The translations under genes were made by a program, and so were the position numbers. From Osedax fenrisi (Eukaryota > Annelida > Polychaeta > Sabellida > Siboglinidae): a stretch of DNA of 64,000 nt. This document shows, in pieces, positions 37,165 to 50,799 of the stretch. The notes below the pieces were generated by a model that saw only the letters and a list, made by a program, of their open reading frames with translations, was not told the DNA's origin and searched no databases. The stretch's first letter is position 1. Each line of letters starts with the position of its first letter. The stretch lies in the NCBI GenBank assembly GCA_964019155.1, contig OZ025242.1:24159025-24223024 (forward strand). The letters run 5' to 3'.

Positions 37165-40100
37165 TGACTAAATGTGTCTACTAAGTCCTACCACCCTACA
37201 ATTTCATTAATAAATGCTCGTTCCGTTAAGGCAAATTTGATTTTAATTCTTGATTTTATTAATGAATTTAATCATGACATCATAGCATTAACGGAAACAT
37301 GGTTTAATGAAAACGACTGTGCAGTCATTTCTTCATTAAAATCAACAGATTATAATTTTATTCAAGCTAATCGTGTGTGTGGTCGTACGGGTGGTGGAGT
37401 AGGTATACTGTATAAAAAAAGTATTGAACTTATCAATTCAAGATTATTTGACTTACCTAATAGTGAATGTTTAATTTCAAACTTTAAATTAAATTTTTGC
37501 AATAATTTTAAATTAATTGTAATTTATAGACCTCCAAGTAATGCTTATTCTTCTTTCATTGATTGTTTTTTTGAACTTGTTTCCCACATCTCTCTTACTA
37601 ATACCGTTATTTTAGGAGATTTCAATTTTCATATTGGATCTGATAATACTGCTGCTCTCTCTTTTAATAATATTTTACAATCTTTATCTTTAACTCAACA
37701 TGTATCTGAAAGGACACATATATCTAATAATATTCTTGATTTAATTATCAGTTCTAGTTTTCATCTAAATTATTTAACAATTCTTCCAATTAAATTTCTT
37801 ATTTCTGATCATTATGCTGTTTCATTCATTCTGAACGTTAATATTAACTGCAATTCAAATCGAACGATTAGCTACAGAAATATTCGCAATATTGATTATG
37901 AATCTTTTAGTACTGATATCAAGTATCATATTAGCTCCAATTTCAACAATATATCTATATCTTTTTTAGATCAAATTCTTACTTTTCTACTGAATAAATA
38001 TGCTCCTTCTAAAAATAAAGTAGTTAGTGATCGTACTAATGAATGGTTCTCGAATGATAATTTATATATCAAACGCCAAATGAGAAAAGCTGAAAGAATG
38101 TTCAATAAAAACTCAACATCTTTGAACATGATAAATTTAAAAAAGTTAAAATTATCTTTTAAAAGGAGCATAACTTCTACTAAAAAAGAATTTTATAAAA
38201 ATAAAATTTTAAAGTGTGGTAATAACATGGGCAAGCTTTATGCTTTCACTAATTCTCTTCTAGGTAAATCTCATCACAAAACTTATCCTAATATTTCTGA
38301 TGATATTTTATGTAATAATTTTAGTGATTTTTTCATTTCTAAAATTGATATTATTTACTCAGTCATTAAAATAAAATTGTCACCCCCTTCTATAAATCAA
38401 TACAATTATTTGAATAATTCCTCTGAAAATTCTCAAAATACTCATTTAAATCAAACTCCTACTCTTACTCATTTTACGCTCCCTTCTAATGTTGACATCT
38501 ATAATCTTTTAGTTACGGCTTCTTCTGCTTCTCCCTCTGATTCTCTGCCTCTTACTGTGATGAAATCTTTAGCTAACACACTCACTCCACTTTTTTCTTC
38601 AATCATTAATCAATCCCTTATTACAGGTGTTATTCCTTCTATTTTAAAACATTCTATTATTACTCCTATTTTAAAGAAAAATAGTCTTAATATAAATGAA
38701 CTCTCGAACTTTCGTCCTATTGCTCAACTACCTTTAATCTCTAAAATTCTCGAAAAAATTGTTTTTAAACAGATAACTACTTTTATTGATTTTAATAACT
38801 TGTCCTGTAACTTACAAAGTGCTTTTAGAAAGAACCACAGTACAGAAACTGCGATAACTCTTATACTAAATGATATATATACATCTTTAGATAGAAATGA
38901 GAAAATTCAGATTCTACTTCTAGATCTGTCATCTGCTTTTGATACGCTATCTTTTGATATCCTTTCAGATAGACTTTTAGACATCGGTATATCTTCAACT
39001 GCTCATGATTTCTTAATTGGATTTGTCACTAATAGAACTTTTTCTGTTAAGATCAATAACTCTTATTCTAAATCTCAATCATTTAAGTACGGGGTTCCGC
39101 AAGGATCCGTCTTAGGTCCACTACTATTCTCTATATATCTGAACCCAATAACTAATATTATCAAATCATTTAAAACATTAAGATTTCATCTCTATGCTGA
39201 TGATATTCTTATTTATTCTGTTAATAGTAGATTGGTCATGAATAATGAGCTAGTTGAATGTGCCAATCAAGTGAATAAATGGCTACTTATGAACAAACTT
39301 CTACTTAATACTTCTAAAACTGAATTACTGAACTTACCGCATAACTTTAATAACTTCACTGATATATTTATTGATAATATTAGAATTATTCCATCACTAA
39401 AAATTAAATATCTTGGTATTACTATTGATAATAAATTGAATTTTGATGATCATATGTCAACTGTTTGCAGGAAAGCAAATTTTCATTTATATAATATACG
39501 ATATATAAGAAAGTTCATTAGCAAAGACCTCACTACGATGCTAATTAAAGCAATGGTATTTTCGTCGACTAATTATTGTAATTCGATATATTTAGGTCTA
39601 TCCAAAAAATTGAATAAATGTATCTATAGAATTGATCATTCGGCAGTACGATTAATCTATCAACAACCTTTATTTGATCACTCGAGTGTTACATTGCGTC
39701 AACATAATCTTAATATTCTCAACAATATTAATAGAAGCAAATATAGAATTCTATGTATAATTCATAAATCACTCACTGCAGGTCCTTCATATATTAGAAC
39801 TTGCCTATCAGTTAAAGTGCCTATCTGTCGTGAACTTCGATCATCTAATGATGTATACTGCTTACAAGTCAAGAAATCAGTGAAACCAGTAACTTCCAAG
39901 AGAGCCTTTCAATACTATGCGCCGCCACTATGGAATTCTCTTCCCTTGAAAATAAGAATGATTCCTAATCACGATACCTTTAAATTTAATTTAAAACGTT
40001 ATTTATTCAATATTGAAAAGTCTTAATTTATTATTTTTACGTTATTTATGTTATGTATGTTATTGATATGTTTTATTTTCCAGATGACATTATATCATAT

Positions 40101-40283
40101 GGTTTTTTTTTATATATCAATAACCAATATTGCATTTTGCAATGTACAGTTTATAATAATACTAATTATTATTTTGTTTATATTCAATTATGTTATTTTT
40201 GTTTGTTTGCTTTGTTACACTCTTGAGAACGCCTGGTGTGTTATTTGCAGTGTTTAAATAAATCGTTTTGATTGATTGATTGA
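37165..40283 (+). mobile_element. Near-intact CR1/L2-like LINE inserted in (AGT)n
   Basis: The element body starts at ttgacta (37164/37165), carries one uninterrupted ORF, a roughly 245-bp 3' UTR with AATAAA (40256-40261), and a short (TTGA)n tail (40268-40283), then the AGT array resumes. The insertion sits 0.9 kb upstream of the gene A start codon, in the opposite orientation. No distinct target duplication can be seen because both flanks are the same repeat. The upstream region (5' UTR, possible ORF1) is missing, so it is 5'-truncated or starts at the array. Confidence 0.85.
37174..40026 (+). CDS. Endonuclease/reverse transcriptase of LINE (950 codons)
   Basis: An apurinic-type endonuclease comes first: NARSVKANL, TETWFNEN (about residue 40), GGGVGILYKK, VIYRPPSNAYSSF, LGDFNFH (about 148) and SDHYAVSF (about 210). 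The reverse transcriptase follows: NFRPIAQLPLISKILEKI (about 511), SAFRKNHSTETA, LLLDLSSAFDTL (motif A, about 588), YGVPQGSVLGPLLFSIYLNP, LYADDILIY (about 673) and LGITIDNKLNFDDH. The end is WNSLPLKI...FKFNLKRYLF. There is no stop or frameshift. The frame opens with GTG; no in-frame ATG lies near the start, and an in-frame TGA is at 37165-37167, so translation initiation is unexplained. All catalytic residues look present. Confidence 0.9.
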   Translation: MSTKSYHPTISLINARSVKANLILILDFINEFNHDIIALTETWFNENDCAVISSLKSTDYNFIQANRVCGRTGGGVGILYKKSIELINSRLFDLPNSECLISNFKLNFCNNFKLIVIYRPPSNAYSSFIDCFFELVSHISLTNTVILGDFNFHIGSDNTAALSFNNILQSLSLTQHVSERTHISNNILDLIISSSFHLNYLTILPIKFLISDHYAVSFILNVNINCNSNRTISYRNIRNIDYESFSTDIKYHISSNFNNISISFLDQILTFLLNKYAPSKNKVVSDRTNEWFSNDNLYIKRQMRKAERMFNKNSTSLNMINLKKLKLSFKRSITSTKKEFYKNKILKCGNNMGKLYAFTNSLLGKSHHKTYPNISDDILCNNFSDFFISKIDIIYSVIKIKLSPPSINQYNYLNNSSENSQNTHLNQTPTLTHFTLPSNVDIYNLLVTASSASPSDSLPLTVMKSLANTLTPLFSSIINQSLITGVIPSILKHSIITPILKKNSLNINELSNFRPIAQLPLISKILEKIVFKQITTFIDFNNLSCNLQSAFRKNHSTETAITLILNDIYTSLDRNEKIQILLLDLSSAFDTLSFDILSDRLLDIGISSTAHDFLIGFVTNRTFSVKINNSYSKSQSFKYGVPQGSVLGPLLFSIYLNPITNIIKSFKTLRFHLYADDILIYSVNSRLVMNNELVECANQVNKWLLMNKLLLNTSKTELLNLPHNFNNFTDIFIDNIRIIPSLKIKYLGITIDNKLNFDDHMSTVCRKANFHLYNIRYIRKFISKDLTTMLIKAMVFSSTNYCNSIYLGLSKKLNKCIYRIDHSAVRLIYQQPLFDHSSVTLRQHNLNILNNINRSKYRILCIIHKSLTAGPSYIRTCLSVKVPICRELRSSNDVYCLQVKKSVKPVTSKRAFQYYAPPLWNSLPLKIRMIPNHDTFKFNLKRYLFNIEKS

Positions 40284-40990
<707 letters not shown>

Positions 40991-41135
40991 CATTGATCCA
41001 TATTATAGATTATATTGGCTAATATTCGTGCATGGCGCATATCGGCTCCTTATAAATATAATAAACTACCACATAATCAACTATATACAACTAAATCCAA
41101 AACTACTTTAAATTTAAAGATTAATCTCTAAATAT

Positions 41136-41138
<3 letters not shown>

Positions 41139-41214
<76 letters not shown>
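41139..41214. repeat. (TA)n(TG)n microsatellite
   Basis: About 29 TA units followed by eight TG units. Confidence 0.95.
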
Positions 41215-41454
41215 CATACCTATATATCCCTATTCACTATTTATATTAATATTTATAAATATTTATTAATTTAGAGTATTCTCTTTAATAATAATGTTTC
41301 CTTATCGTTCATTATTAAGTAATTTTACTTTTTCGTTTATGTTCCATTTTATAGTTTGCATTATTCAATTTTGTTTTTACTTTCGACGTTTGCCTTGTCA
41401 CATAGTTATTGAAATAAATTAACTTGTATATATATATATATATATATGGTCTCT

Positions 41455-41730
41455 ATATTTAACGCCTTGTCGTGGTCTACCTATCTAGAGTCTCTTATGT
41501 ACTTTTATGACTCACACAGCTATGGTAGTGGGAATATTCCCGGTAGCTACAAGCATACCACAAAGATCTGTGACGAAAAGTCAGACTAAATGGAAACCAA
41601 ATAGCAGTAGGAGTAGCAATCACTGCCGTTAACAGAAACTGAAAACCGAATCATTCAATTACAACCAAACAGCTCCATGGTTAGAGCCCCTGATTACATC
41701 ACTACCACAAACTCTGAAGTTGGGGTGTAC
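41455..41730. mobile_element. GC-richer island, possible TE remnant
   Basis: A roughly 275-bp stretch of balanced composition in AT-rich intergenic DNA (cgccttgtcgtggtctacc to gaagttggggtgtacc). No open frame or splice-bounded exon. I suspect a fragment of a LINE 5' region or SINE, without proof. Confidence 0.3.
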
Positions 41731-42465
41731 CTAATACGGACACTTTAACAATAAATGGTTTTAACATTATATGACTTATTATTTGTATTCAAAAATTACA
41801 ATATATTAATATTATATGATTATAGATATTATTGTGATTTTAAAATTGTATTTAATCTTTTAATTCCATAGATAACTGGGGTGTATCATTCCTATCATTC
41901 CTATATACCACTAGATAAACTATATATTATTGATGAATCAATCATACAAATTAAAATTACATTATTTTTAATTAATTCTATTTAATTAGTTAATAATTTG
42001 TTTATTTTTATTATTTTTTAATTAATAATACAATTTAAGTATCTAATTAATAAAAATTTTAGATTTAGCTTTTGTGGTGGTATTAATATTATAACGCACG
42101 CGATTTTTATGAAAATCAGAATTGTTCATACGCTGCGCGCTGGTTGTTTATAGGGTTTCCGTATTAAGATATCTAGAGTGTCCGTATTAGAGACTTATAT
42201 GACCTAGATATATGCTTATAACTTAACAACAATGAATATTTGATAACAAATATAGAAATTATATATATAATTGTAGAATGCTTTATTTTTTAATAATATA
42301 GTGTTATATTTTATATCGATACATTCGTTATATCAGCAATATTTAGAATAACTAAAAAATAAAAAATACTCTTTTAGATTATTTATATAATTATGAATAT
42401 TTTATTCATTAACAATTTTTTTGTAGGATTTATGGTTTCTGAGATACAGAGTGTCCGTATTCGGT
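41731..42465. other. AT-rich segment bounded by short inverted motif
   Basis: The left end has aatacggacact (41735-41746), the right end agtgtccgtatt (about 42450-42461), and an internal copy agtgtccgtatt lies at about 42177-42188. It could be a decayed inverted-repeat element. No coding sequence. Confidence 0.3.
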
Positions 42466-44439
42466 TACTTTCTCCTATTTGTTAAAGTAAGGTTGTTGAA
42501 TATACAAGTTTATTTATAATTATGATACTAGCAAAACCCAAGATACACGGTCAAGCCATAACATTGTATTCACGGTCTAATGATTTATTAAGATACGCCT
42601 ATCTTGAATTGGTTATATTTATAGATATCTTTACATACAATTTAATTAACTTTGTATAACTCCGTGTACATTTAATATGTAATATTTATAATAATTATTG
42701 AATAAAATAATTATTTGTAGATTCGTATGATGTTAATGTTAATGTTAATGTTGATTTATATAATGTTAAATACTCAAAATAATGTATTATATAATACAAA
42801 TTTGAATATTAATTATAAATATTTTTCCAATTAAACATTAAAATACAACAGAATTTATATAAATTGTATGTATATTTATATAAATATAATTATATATTTA
42901 AGTAATTATTTTCATATGTAGAGTATACAATTTGTTAAATATTAGATTGTGACAATTGTGTATTATTATTATCAACTAATAGCTACATGAATGAGATTTT
43001 TTATATTGATACTATTGTAATAAAATTAATATATTTGGAAAGCTTATTAAATTATATATTTTAAGTTGTATTTTTTTTTTTTTATTTGTATTAACAAGTT
43101 AACAAGTTATGATTAAAAATATGGTAACAGTTTGATTAAATTTATTTTGTTAATTATAATTATTATGAAAAATAGAATTTATTATAACAAGAAATATGCC
43201 GAATAAATGTTTACTAATTTAATAAAACACCTATTACTAAATAATATTAATATTATTAATAAATGTATATATATATTTGATATTTCTATTGTTATAAATA
43301 CATAAAATAATATGAATTTTAAATTAATTTGTATCCATTCATTATTCTATTTCTCAGATATTAACATTATTAATACCTATAATATAATTAAATACTCATT
43401 TTCCTATTCGTTGGGTGAAGTGACATATTAGTATTTACATAGACTTAATAGGCGACCTTTTATCTTGAGCTTTGATACTAATATTCTCAGTATAATAACC
43501 TCTACTATATATATATATATATATATACTATATCAGGTAAGTTTAAACATAAGTAAATTACAGCTGAGGTTCTATAACACAGCTGCTATCACAAGTCCAA
43601 TCACTACCATTGTGTATATAATGAAACCATTAAACTATTAGTTGATTCGATGATTTAAGATAACATATTTTATATTTCTACAATTACAAGTTAACTAATT
43701 AGTTCCACGTTGACGTTGTGGGGAGTATCTTAACCGAACGACAGCAAGCCACTGAATTCACTACTCCACCAACAGAGTAAGGCGATACTGTAAGTTAATA
43801 CGATGCTGTTGGTTAATGCGCAGGCTATTATCGATACGCGGGTCATTAAAACTGTGACTTAACGATATCGATGGTGCTATATTCGATACGAGTTCACATC
43901 GAAATGTGTATTTAATTTATCTGGCTGGTTGTATAGTATTGAAGAAATGCAAAGTTAACATTACCGAATGACTTAGTCTATAGACTTCTAAGTCAGGCCG
44001 GTGTACGGGTGTGTATATGCGACTATAATGAAGAACTCACGGTGTTAACAACAATTTTTAATTAATGTCGATAAAAATAAACGATAATAAAATCACTAAT
44101 CGTGTGAAATGCGCAATGATGATGATATTAACGTAACAATAGAGGGAGGCTATCTGAGAGATTGAGAGATTGAGAGACTACGATACTACGATATACACGA
44201 GTGAAAGTAATATATCGGTGGTTTCGCTTTAAGTACGCGTCTGCTAAAGCAGTCGTTGAATCGGGTACAAATATAGATTGTGACGCGACGCGAAGGTCGT
44301 TATCGGTCGAGGTGATCGGGGGGCGGGCAGGGTTAAAGGTCGTATCGAGTACGAGTATAGTGGTACGTCACGAATAGATAGGTAGTAGACTAAACTAGTA
44401 GAGATATATAGAGAGACAACAATGAGATCGGGTCGTGGA
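42466..44439. other. Intergenic region and probable 3' UTR of gene B
   Basis: AT-rich to about 43690, with a TA tract at 43507-43527. From about 43700 to 44439 the composition becomes more balanced, as expected for a 3' UTR downstream of the gene B stop codon. No clear polyadenylation signal was identified on the minus strand. Confidence 0.4.
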
Positions 44440-44535
44440 TTATAAAAGATTGTCGGAATTCTCGTAATCTTTGGCGAGTTGCTCTATGTATTTTTGAAGT
44501 TCTTTTCTGAAATTAGCCAGCTCGTTTTCTTTCTC
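44440..44535 (-). CDS. Gene B last exon: charged C-terminal helix
   Basis: After a strong acceptor (actatttacttttcag) comes EKENELANFRKELQKYIEQL, AKDYENSDNLL and TAA. The 31 residues form a likely amphipathic helix, comparable in place to the C-terminal membrane-association and sorting helix of CPE, though the sequence differs. Phase 0 matches the preceding exon 2.9 kb upstream. Confidence 0.85.
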   Translation of the reverse strand, partial: EKENELANFRKELQKYIEQLAKDYENSDNLL

Positions 44536-45399
44536 CTGAAAAGTAAATAGTTATTATAAACAAAACGACGACTAAACATTATTGTAAACAATAGCCTTAA
44601 GCATATGATTGTAAACATATATCTGCGAGAGAATGCTTAACATATTGAATTAAGGGAGTATATTTTGAATTCTAAAATAAATATAAATACTCGGTGAAAC
44701 GAATAGAAGCTAATTAATTTATAGTTCCTTATATGCCGTTCATATCAACTAAGTTTTGACCTCCAAAAGGATAATTAACTAGGTAAAATAGTTCCGACAA
44801 ACAGTCATATATCCGTAAATTGAGATGTTCTAAATTATTTGAGTTCGGACAAATATAGAACATATTCTATATTTATCTGAGCTAATTTGTACAGAGAAAA
44901 TAAAATCTATTTCGTATCAATAATGAGAAATAATTGCATTGCGGGAGATAGAATTTTATTATGTATTTTAACTTCTAAATATTTGATACATATGACGAAT
45001 ATAATAAATGTATTCGCATGCATATATTATCTATAATAATTAGCGTAAGCATTATACATACCTACAATATATCAACTATTTAAACATATTCGATAGCGAT
45101 ATTTTACTACAATCCGCACCGCCGTGTTTGATGTCAACATATGTATATAGAAGTTATCTGCGTATCTGTGATAGTAGGCCACGTAATTGGAGTCATATAC
45201 AACAAGCACGCACACACACACACACACTCCTCCTCATATGTGGATGTGGGCTAGCCGTTCGTGCTTCGCTACGATAATGTTTCATTATATCATATAGGCT
45301 TACATTCAATAACGAAACTATTGTCAACATATGTATCAACCTATTTAATAACAATTTCATTAATCCATCTATTTAATATCTAATCACCATATTCAGCGT

Positions 45400-47407
<2,008 letters not shown>

Positions 47408-47586
47408 CGGAAGTTGTTTTTGTTGTTCTTGAGTGGTGGCGGAAAGGTTAAAGTTCACGGTGACGGCTTCGTGGTTAGAGTTGGTGACGTTCACGGTTTT
47501 TGATTGACACACGAAGAGGGGTTCGGCGCAGGCGGTTATCTCGTATTCGCCTTTAGTGAGGAGACGCCAGTAGTCTCCGTCTTTAG
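47408..47586 (-). CDS. Gene B visible exon 7: transthyretin-like domain
   Basis: Encodes AKDGDYWRLLTKGEYEITAC, AEPLFVCQSKTVNVTNSNH and EAVTVNFNLSATTQEQQKQLP. KDGDYWRLL is diagnostic for the N/E subfamily. Two Cys (ITAC, LFVC) and sequons NVT and NLS are present. Acceptor catgttgatcag; donor CCG/gttggt, phase 0. Confidence 0.93.
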
Positions 47587-48135
47587 CTGATCAACATGGG
47601 TCACGAGTTATAACTACTACAGACGAGTAATAGGATTAAAGTGGGGCGAGGGCGGGGGTAAATTGTACAGCTGTTATGCGTGTACAAATGGTTCTACTAA
47701 AAATATGCGGTATTTTGATATCGATAAAAGAATAATTTGTTTTCTAGTTAGATGGCGTTCGTGTCTACAAAAGTTATTAGCTTACTACTTATAATTGAAA
47801 GAAAAATGTAAGATTTAAGAAGAATTAAAATAGTAGGTAGGCTTTGGTTGATAACCAACCTCTCATTGTAAAATGTCAATCATTATTTATATAAGTTTAT
47901 CATGTTACACCTATACTGAAAATGTAGCGGTAATATTTTTCAATGTAATATCATATTTAAATTTGGTTATATTAAATTATCAACAAATAGCTACGATAAC
48001 ATAAACCAGCATAGATATTACAACTAGCCAATGATATTATTATAAACTTTTAAATAAATCTATTATTAAAGTAAATATTACTGAAGTTTTAGGATATACA
48101 ATATGATTATTCACTCATAATGAAAATAGATTAGA

Positions 48136-48420
48136 TACCACCACTACCACTACCACCATCACTACCACTACCACTACCACCACTACCACCATCACCATCA
48201 CCACCATTACCACCACCACCACCACTACCACCATCACTACCACTACCACTACCACCACTACCACCACTATCACCATCACCATCACCATCACCACCATTAC
48301 CACCACCACCATCACCACCACTACCACTACCACTACCACTACCAACACCACCACTACCACCATCACCACCACCACCACTACCACTATCACCACCACCACT
48401 ACCACTACCACCACCACTAA
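48136..48420. repeat. (CCA/CTA)n trinucleotide repeat
   Basis: About 285 bp of accaccactacc triplets with a recurring longer pattern, in the intron directly after the exon 6 donor of gene B. Open as poly-Val/Met on the minus strand, but intronic. Confidence 0.95.
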
Positions 48421-48431
48421 TAGTAGTAAAC

Positions 48432-48549
48432 CTGAAGTAACATCATGTTTAATGTGAACATCAGTAGTGATGTTACGGACATGAATGACTGCGTCTTTAA
48501 TAGCGTCACCAGCTGAGTCTTTAACGAATCCCTTAACACCGATATGGGC
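48432..48549 (-). CDS. Gene B visible exon 6: start of transthyretin-like domain
   Basis: Encodes AHIGVKGFVKDSAGDAIKDA, VIHVRNITTDVHIKHD and VTS; the GVKGFV..D..G.PI..A pattern is the start of the C-terminal transthyretin-like beta domain of this subfamily. Acceptor cccatcactag; donor TTCAG/gtttac, phase 1. A CCA/CTA trinucleotide repeat begins 12 bp past the donor. Confidence 0.93.
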
Positions 48550-49160
48550 CTAGTGATGGGTCAACGATGGGGAGGTTAAACTATGGGGTTAAACAGGGGT
48601 TAAATAGTGGGCTCTACTGTAATTTAAGTTGCTAATACCATTTCAGGCATATTTTACAAAAGTATAAATAAGAAACATTTTAGATATATTGAATAAATAC
48701 AATAATGAAATTATATAATATATGATGATATAATATATATATATATATATAGATATATATATTAATGGACTGTTCTTCATCATAAATATATTGTTATAAT
48801 TATTTTATTAATATAATTACTATTATTATTTCTATAACTTTTATTATTATGTAAGAATTTACGAATTACAGATATACATCTATCAAATACATTACTATAA
48901 ATTACAATTCCTAAAGAAACAACTGTAAATTAGAGATATGATGACTAATGTATTAATCATACTATCTAACAATGCGTAGACATAGTGTTGCGAAATTCAA
49001 TGACAATAATCCTACTAGCTGATATATTAAATACTTATATACTTATTCTACTTATTCTGCTTATATTTAATTCATTGTTAATATGTATATCGTAAATTAA
49101 AATACAAAACACACCGATAAGACAACAATGATGATACAAGATGATCTCAGCTGAACCAAC
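48550..49160. other. Intron 5 of gene B
   Basis: AT-rich, with a short TA tract at 48729-48752. Nothing else recognised. Confidence 0.5.
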
Positions 49161-49300
49161 CATCCAGATGTAACTAATGAGGGCTTTACTGTTATCGTCC
49201 CAGTACTTGGCCAGCATGTCTGAGTCGGGGAACTTGTCACAGCCGAGCTCGAGGGTGATCTCAAAGTCATTGGAGCTCAGGTAGTTGTAGTCCTGCATTC
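49161..49300 (-). CDS. Gene B visible exon 5: catalytic Glu exon
   Basis: Encodes GMQDYNYLSSNDFEITLELG, then CDKFPDSDMLAKYWDD and SKALISYIWM. The second Glu of EITLELGC corresponds to the general-base Glu of M14 enzymes. The usual SNCFEI of vertebrate CPE/CPN is SNDFEI here, so one of the two nearby Cys is absent. Acceptor ccactag; donor ATG/gttggt, phase 0. Confidence 0.95.
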
Positions 49301-49302
49301 CT

Positions 49303-49440
49303 AGTGGTGGTAGTGGTATAGTATTGGTGTTATAGTAGGGGTACTATAGCACTGGTAGTGGTGGTGTTATAGTAGGGGTACTATAGCACTGGTGGTGGTG
49401 GTACTGGTGTTATAGTAGGGGTACTATAGTGATGGAGGTA
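49303..49440. repeat. Tandem repeat of ggtgttatagtaggggtact
   Basis: Three copies of a roughly 45-bp unit built on ggtgttatagtaggggtact + atagcactgg, next to the acceptor of gene B exon 5. Confidence 0.85.
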
Positions 49441-49796
49441 CCTATGATGAAGATGACGAAGGCTGTTAATGCAGTGATAATAAATTATTATCAAATTATC
49501 AATAATGGAGGTATTATACATAGGAAGAGTAAGATAGACAGAAGGGTTTAGGAGAGATGAATAAGCTAGAGGAGTAATATGGGGGTGGGTGTATTTATGT
49601 AAATTCTAATCTTTTTCTAATATTGATATCATTTTGAATTGTTGTCAGTTTAAAAAAAAAATCATAATATCAATTATTATATTAAAATTATTATACCCGA
49701 AACGATTGAGACGAGAAATTCGAAATTAGATGCAACTATGAAGGAAATTACAAAATTTACCAACAAAATCTCTCCTGGTGTGGGGCGTACTATCGG

Positions 49797-50072
49797 AGTT
49801 TAGGGGTGTATTAAAGGTGGGGTGGGGGTGTATTAAAGGTGGGGTGGGGGTGTATTAATGTTGGGGTGGGGGTGTATTAATGTTGGGGTGGGGTGTATTA
49901 ATGCTGGGGTGGGGGTGTATTAAAGGTGGGGTGGGGGTGTATTAATTCTGGGGTGGGGGGTGTATTAAAGGTGGGGTGGGGGTGTATTAAAGGTGGGGTG
50001 GGGGTGTATTAATGTTGGGGTGGGGGTGTATTGTGTGATGGGGTGGGGGTGTATTGTGTGGTGGGGTGGGGG
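49797..50072. repeat. G-rich minisatellite (GGTGGGGTGGGGGTGTATTAA)n
   Basis: About 13 copies of a 20-22 bp unit with runs of 4-6 G on the plus strand. It abuts the donor of gene B exon 4. The spacing of G runs within a unit could support G-quadruplexes in the plus strand, the strand not copied into gene B mRNA. Confidence 0.93.
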
Positions 50073-50081
50073 TGAACAAAC

Positions 50082-50218
50082 CTCCAGCGACAGAGTACCA
50101 CGCTGCACCGTTAGTGATACCGCCCTGTTTGTAGAAGTCATCCTCTTCAGTCATGTCGCAAGATCTGTGAGGCTGGGCCATTATCTTGTGATTGTTGGCG
50201 TATTCCAGTGCAATGTGT
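50082..50218 (-). CDS. Gene B visible exon 4: NGAAWYSV exon
   Basis: Encodes HIALEYANNHKIMAQPHR, SCDMTEEDDFYKQ and GGITNGAAWYSVAG, the substrate-binding Tyr loop of N/E carboxypeptidases. Acceptor ggccacaacag; donor GGAG/gtttgt with phase 1, joining exon 5 to rebuild AGGMQDYNYL. A G-rich tandem repeat starts within 15 bp of the donor. Confidence 0.95.
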
Positions 50219-50506
50219 CTGTTGTGGCCGTCGTAGGGTTAGAGGTATGTACGCAGAGAGAGAGAGACAGTGATGTTAGTGAGTGATGTTTGTGATGTGG
50301 TGATCGCGTGGTTTTAAAACGCGACGAGAAGTCTCATTGTGAACGTGGTTTTAAAAAGTGTTTTTATACTAGAAGTTCTAGTCTAGTCTAGAACAAGAAT
50401 AAACGACACTAAAAAAGCTTCATTTCTTTGCGTGAACCTTTAGGATTAGGATGCGTCCGATTATCTTTAAATGATTAGGGTTTACTTGTGGGGTTAAGGG
50501 GGTAAC

Positions 50507-50673
50507 CTAAATGTAGCGTCATCGGGGCTGCGGGTGTATTCGGTGCTGGTGTGATGGTGCCGGGACTCGTCGTAGGGGTAGTTAGCGACTAAATCGCCCC
50601 CGTGTAGGTTAGCAGACGCCACAAAGGGTACGCTGTCTATCCACGCCATCACCATGCGGGTCTCTATCTCCAG
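50507..50673 (-). CDS. Gene B visible exon 3: distal zinc His exon
   Basis: Encodes LEIETRMVMAWIDSVPF, VASANLHGGDLVANYPYDE and TEYTRSPDDATF. His of ANLHGGD is the third zinc ligand, and the block matches CPE closely (LHGGDLVANYPYDE). A His-rich insert SRHHHTS replaces the usual loop. Donor TTTAG/gttacc leaves two bases (phase 2), completed by A of the next exon to give Arg. Confidence 0.95.
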
Positions 50674-50699
50674 CTGTGTGGAACAGGAGAGGGTGTTTG

Positions 50700-50795
50700 T
50701 ATTTAGTGTGAGTGTGTGGGTGTGGGGGTGTGTGTGTGTGTGTGTGTGTGGGTGTGTGTGTGAGAGTGTGTGTGTGTGGGTGTGTGTGTGTGAAA
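50700..50795. repeat. (GT)n microsatellite beside exon 3 of gene B
   Basis: Degenerate GT/GGGT repeat starting about 27 bp upstream (transcript sense) of the exon 3 acceptor. Confidence 0.9.
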
Positions 50796-50799
50796 TGTG

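Noticed and set aside
48115..48417. Poly-Val/Met minus-strand frame
   Set aside because: A CCA/CTA trinucleotide repeat just after a well-supported splice donor; intronic.
49987..50286. Plus-strand frame over the G-rich repeat and exon 4
   Set aside because: It is antisense to the conserved carboxypeptidase exon and repeat-derived.
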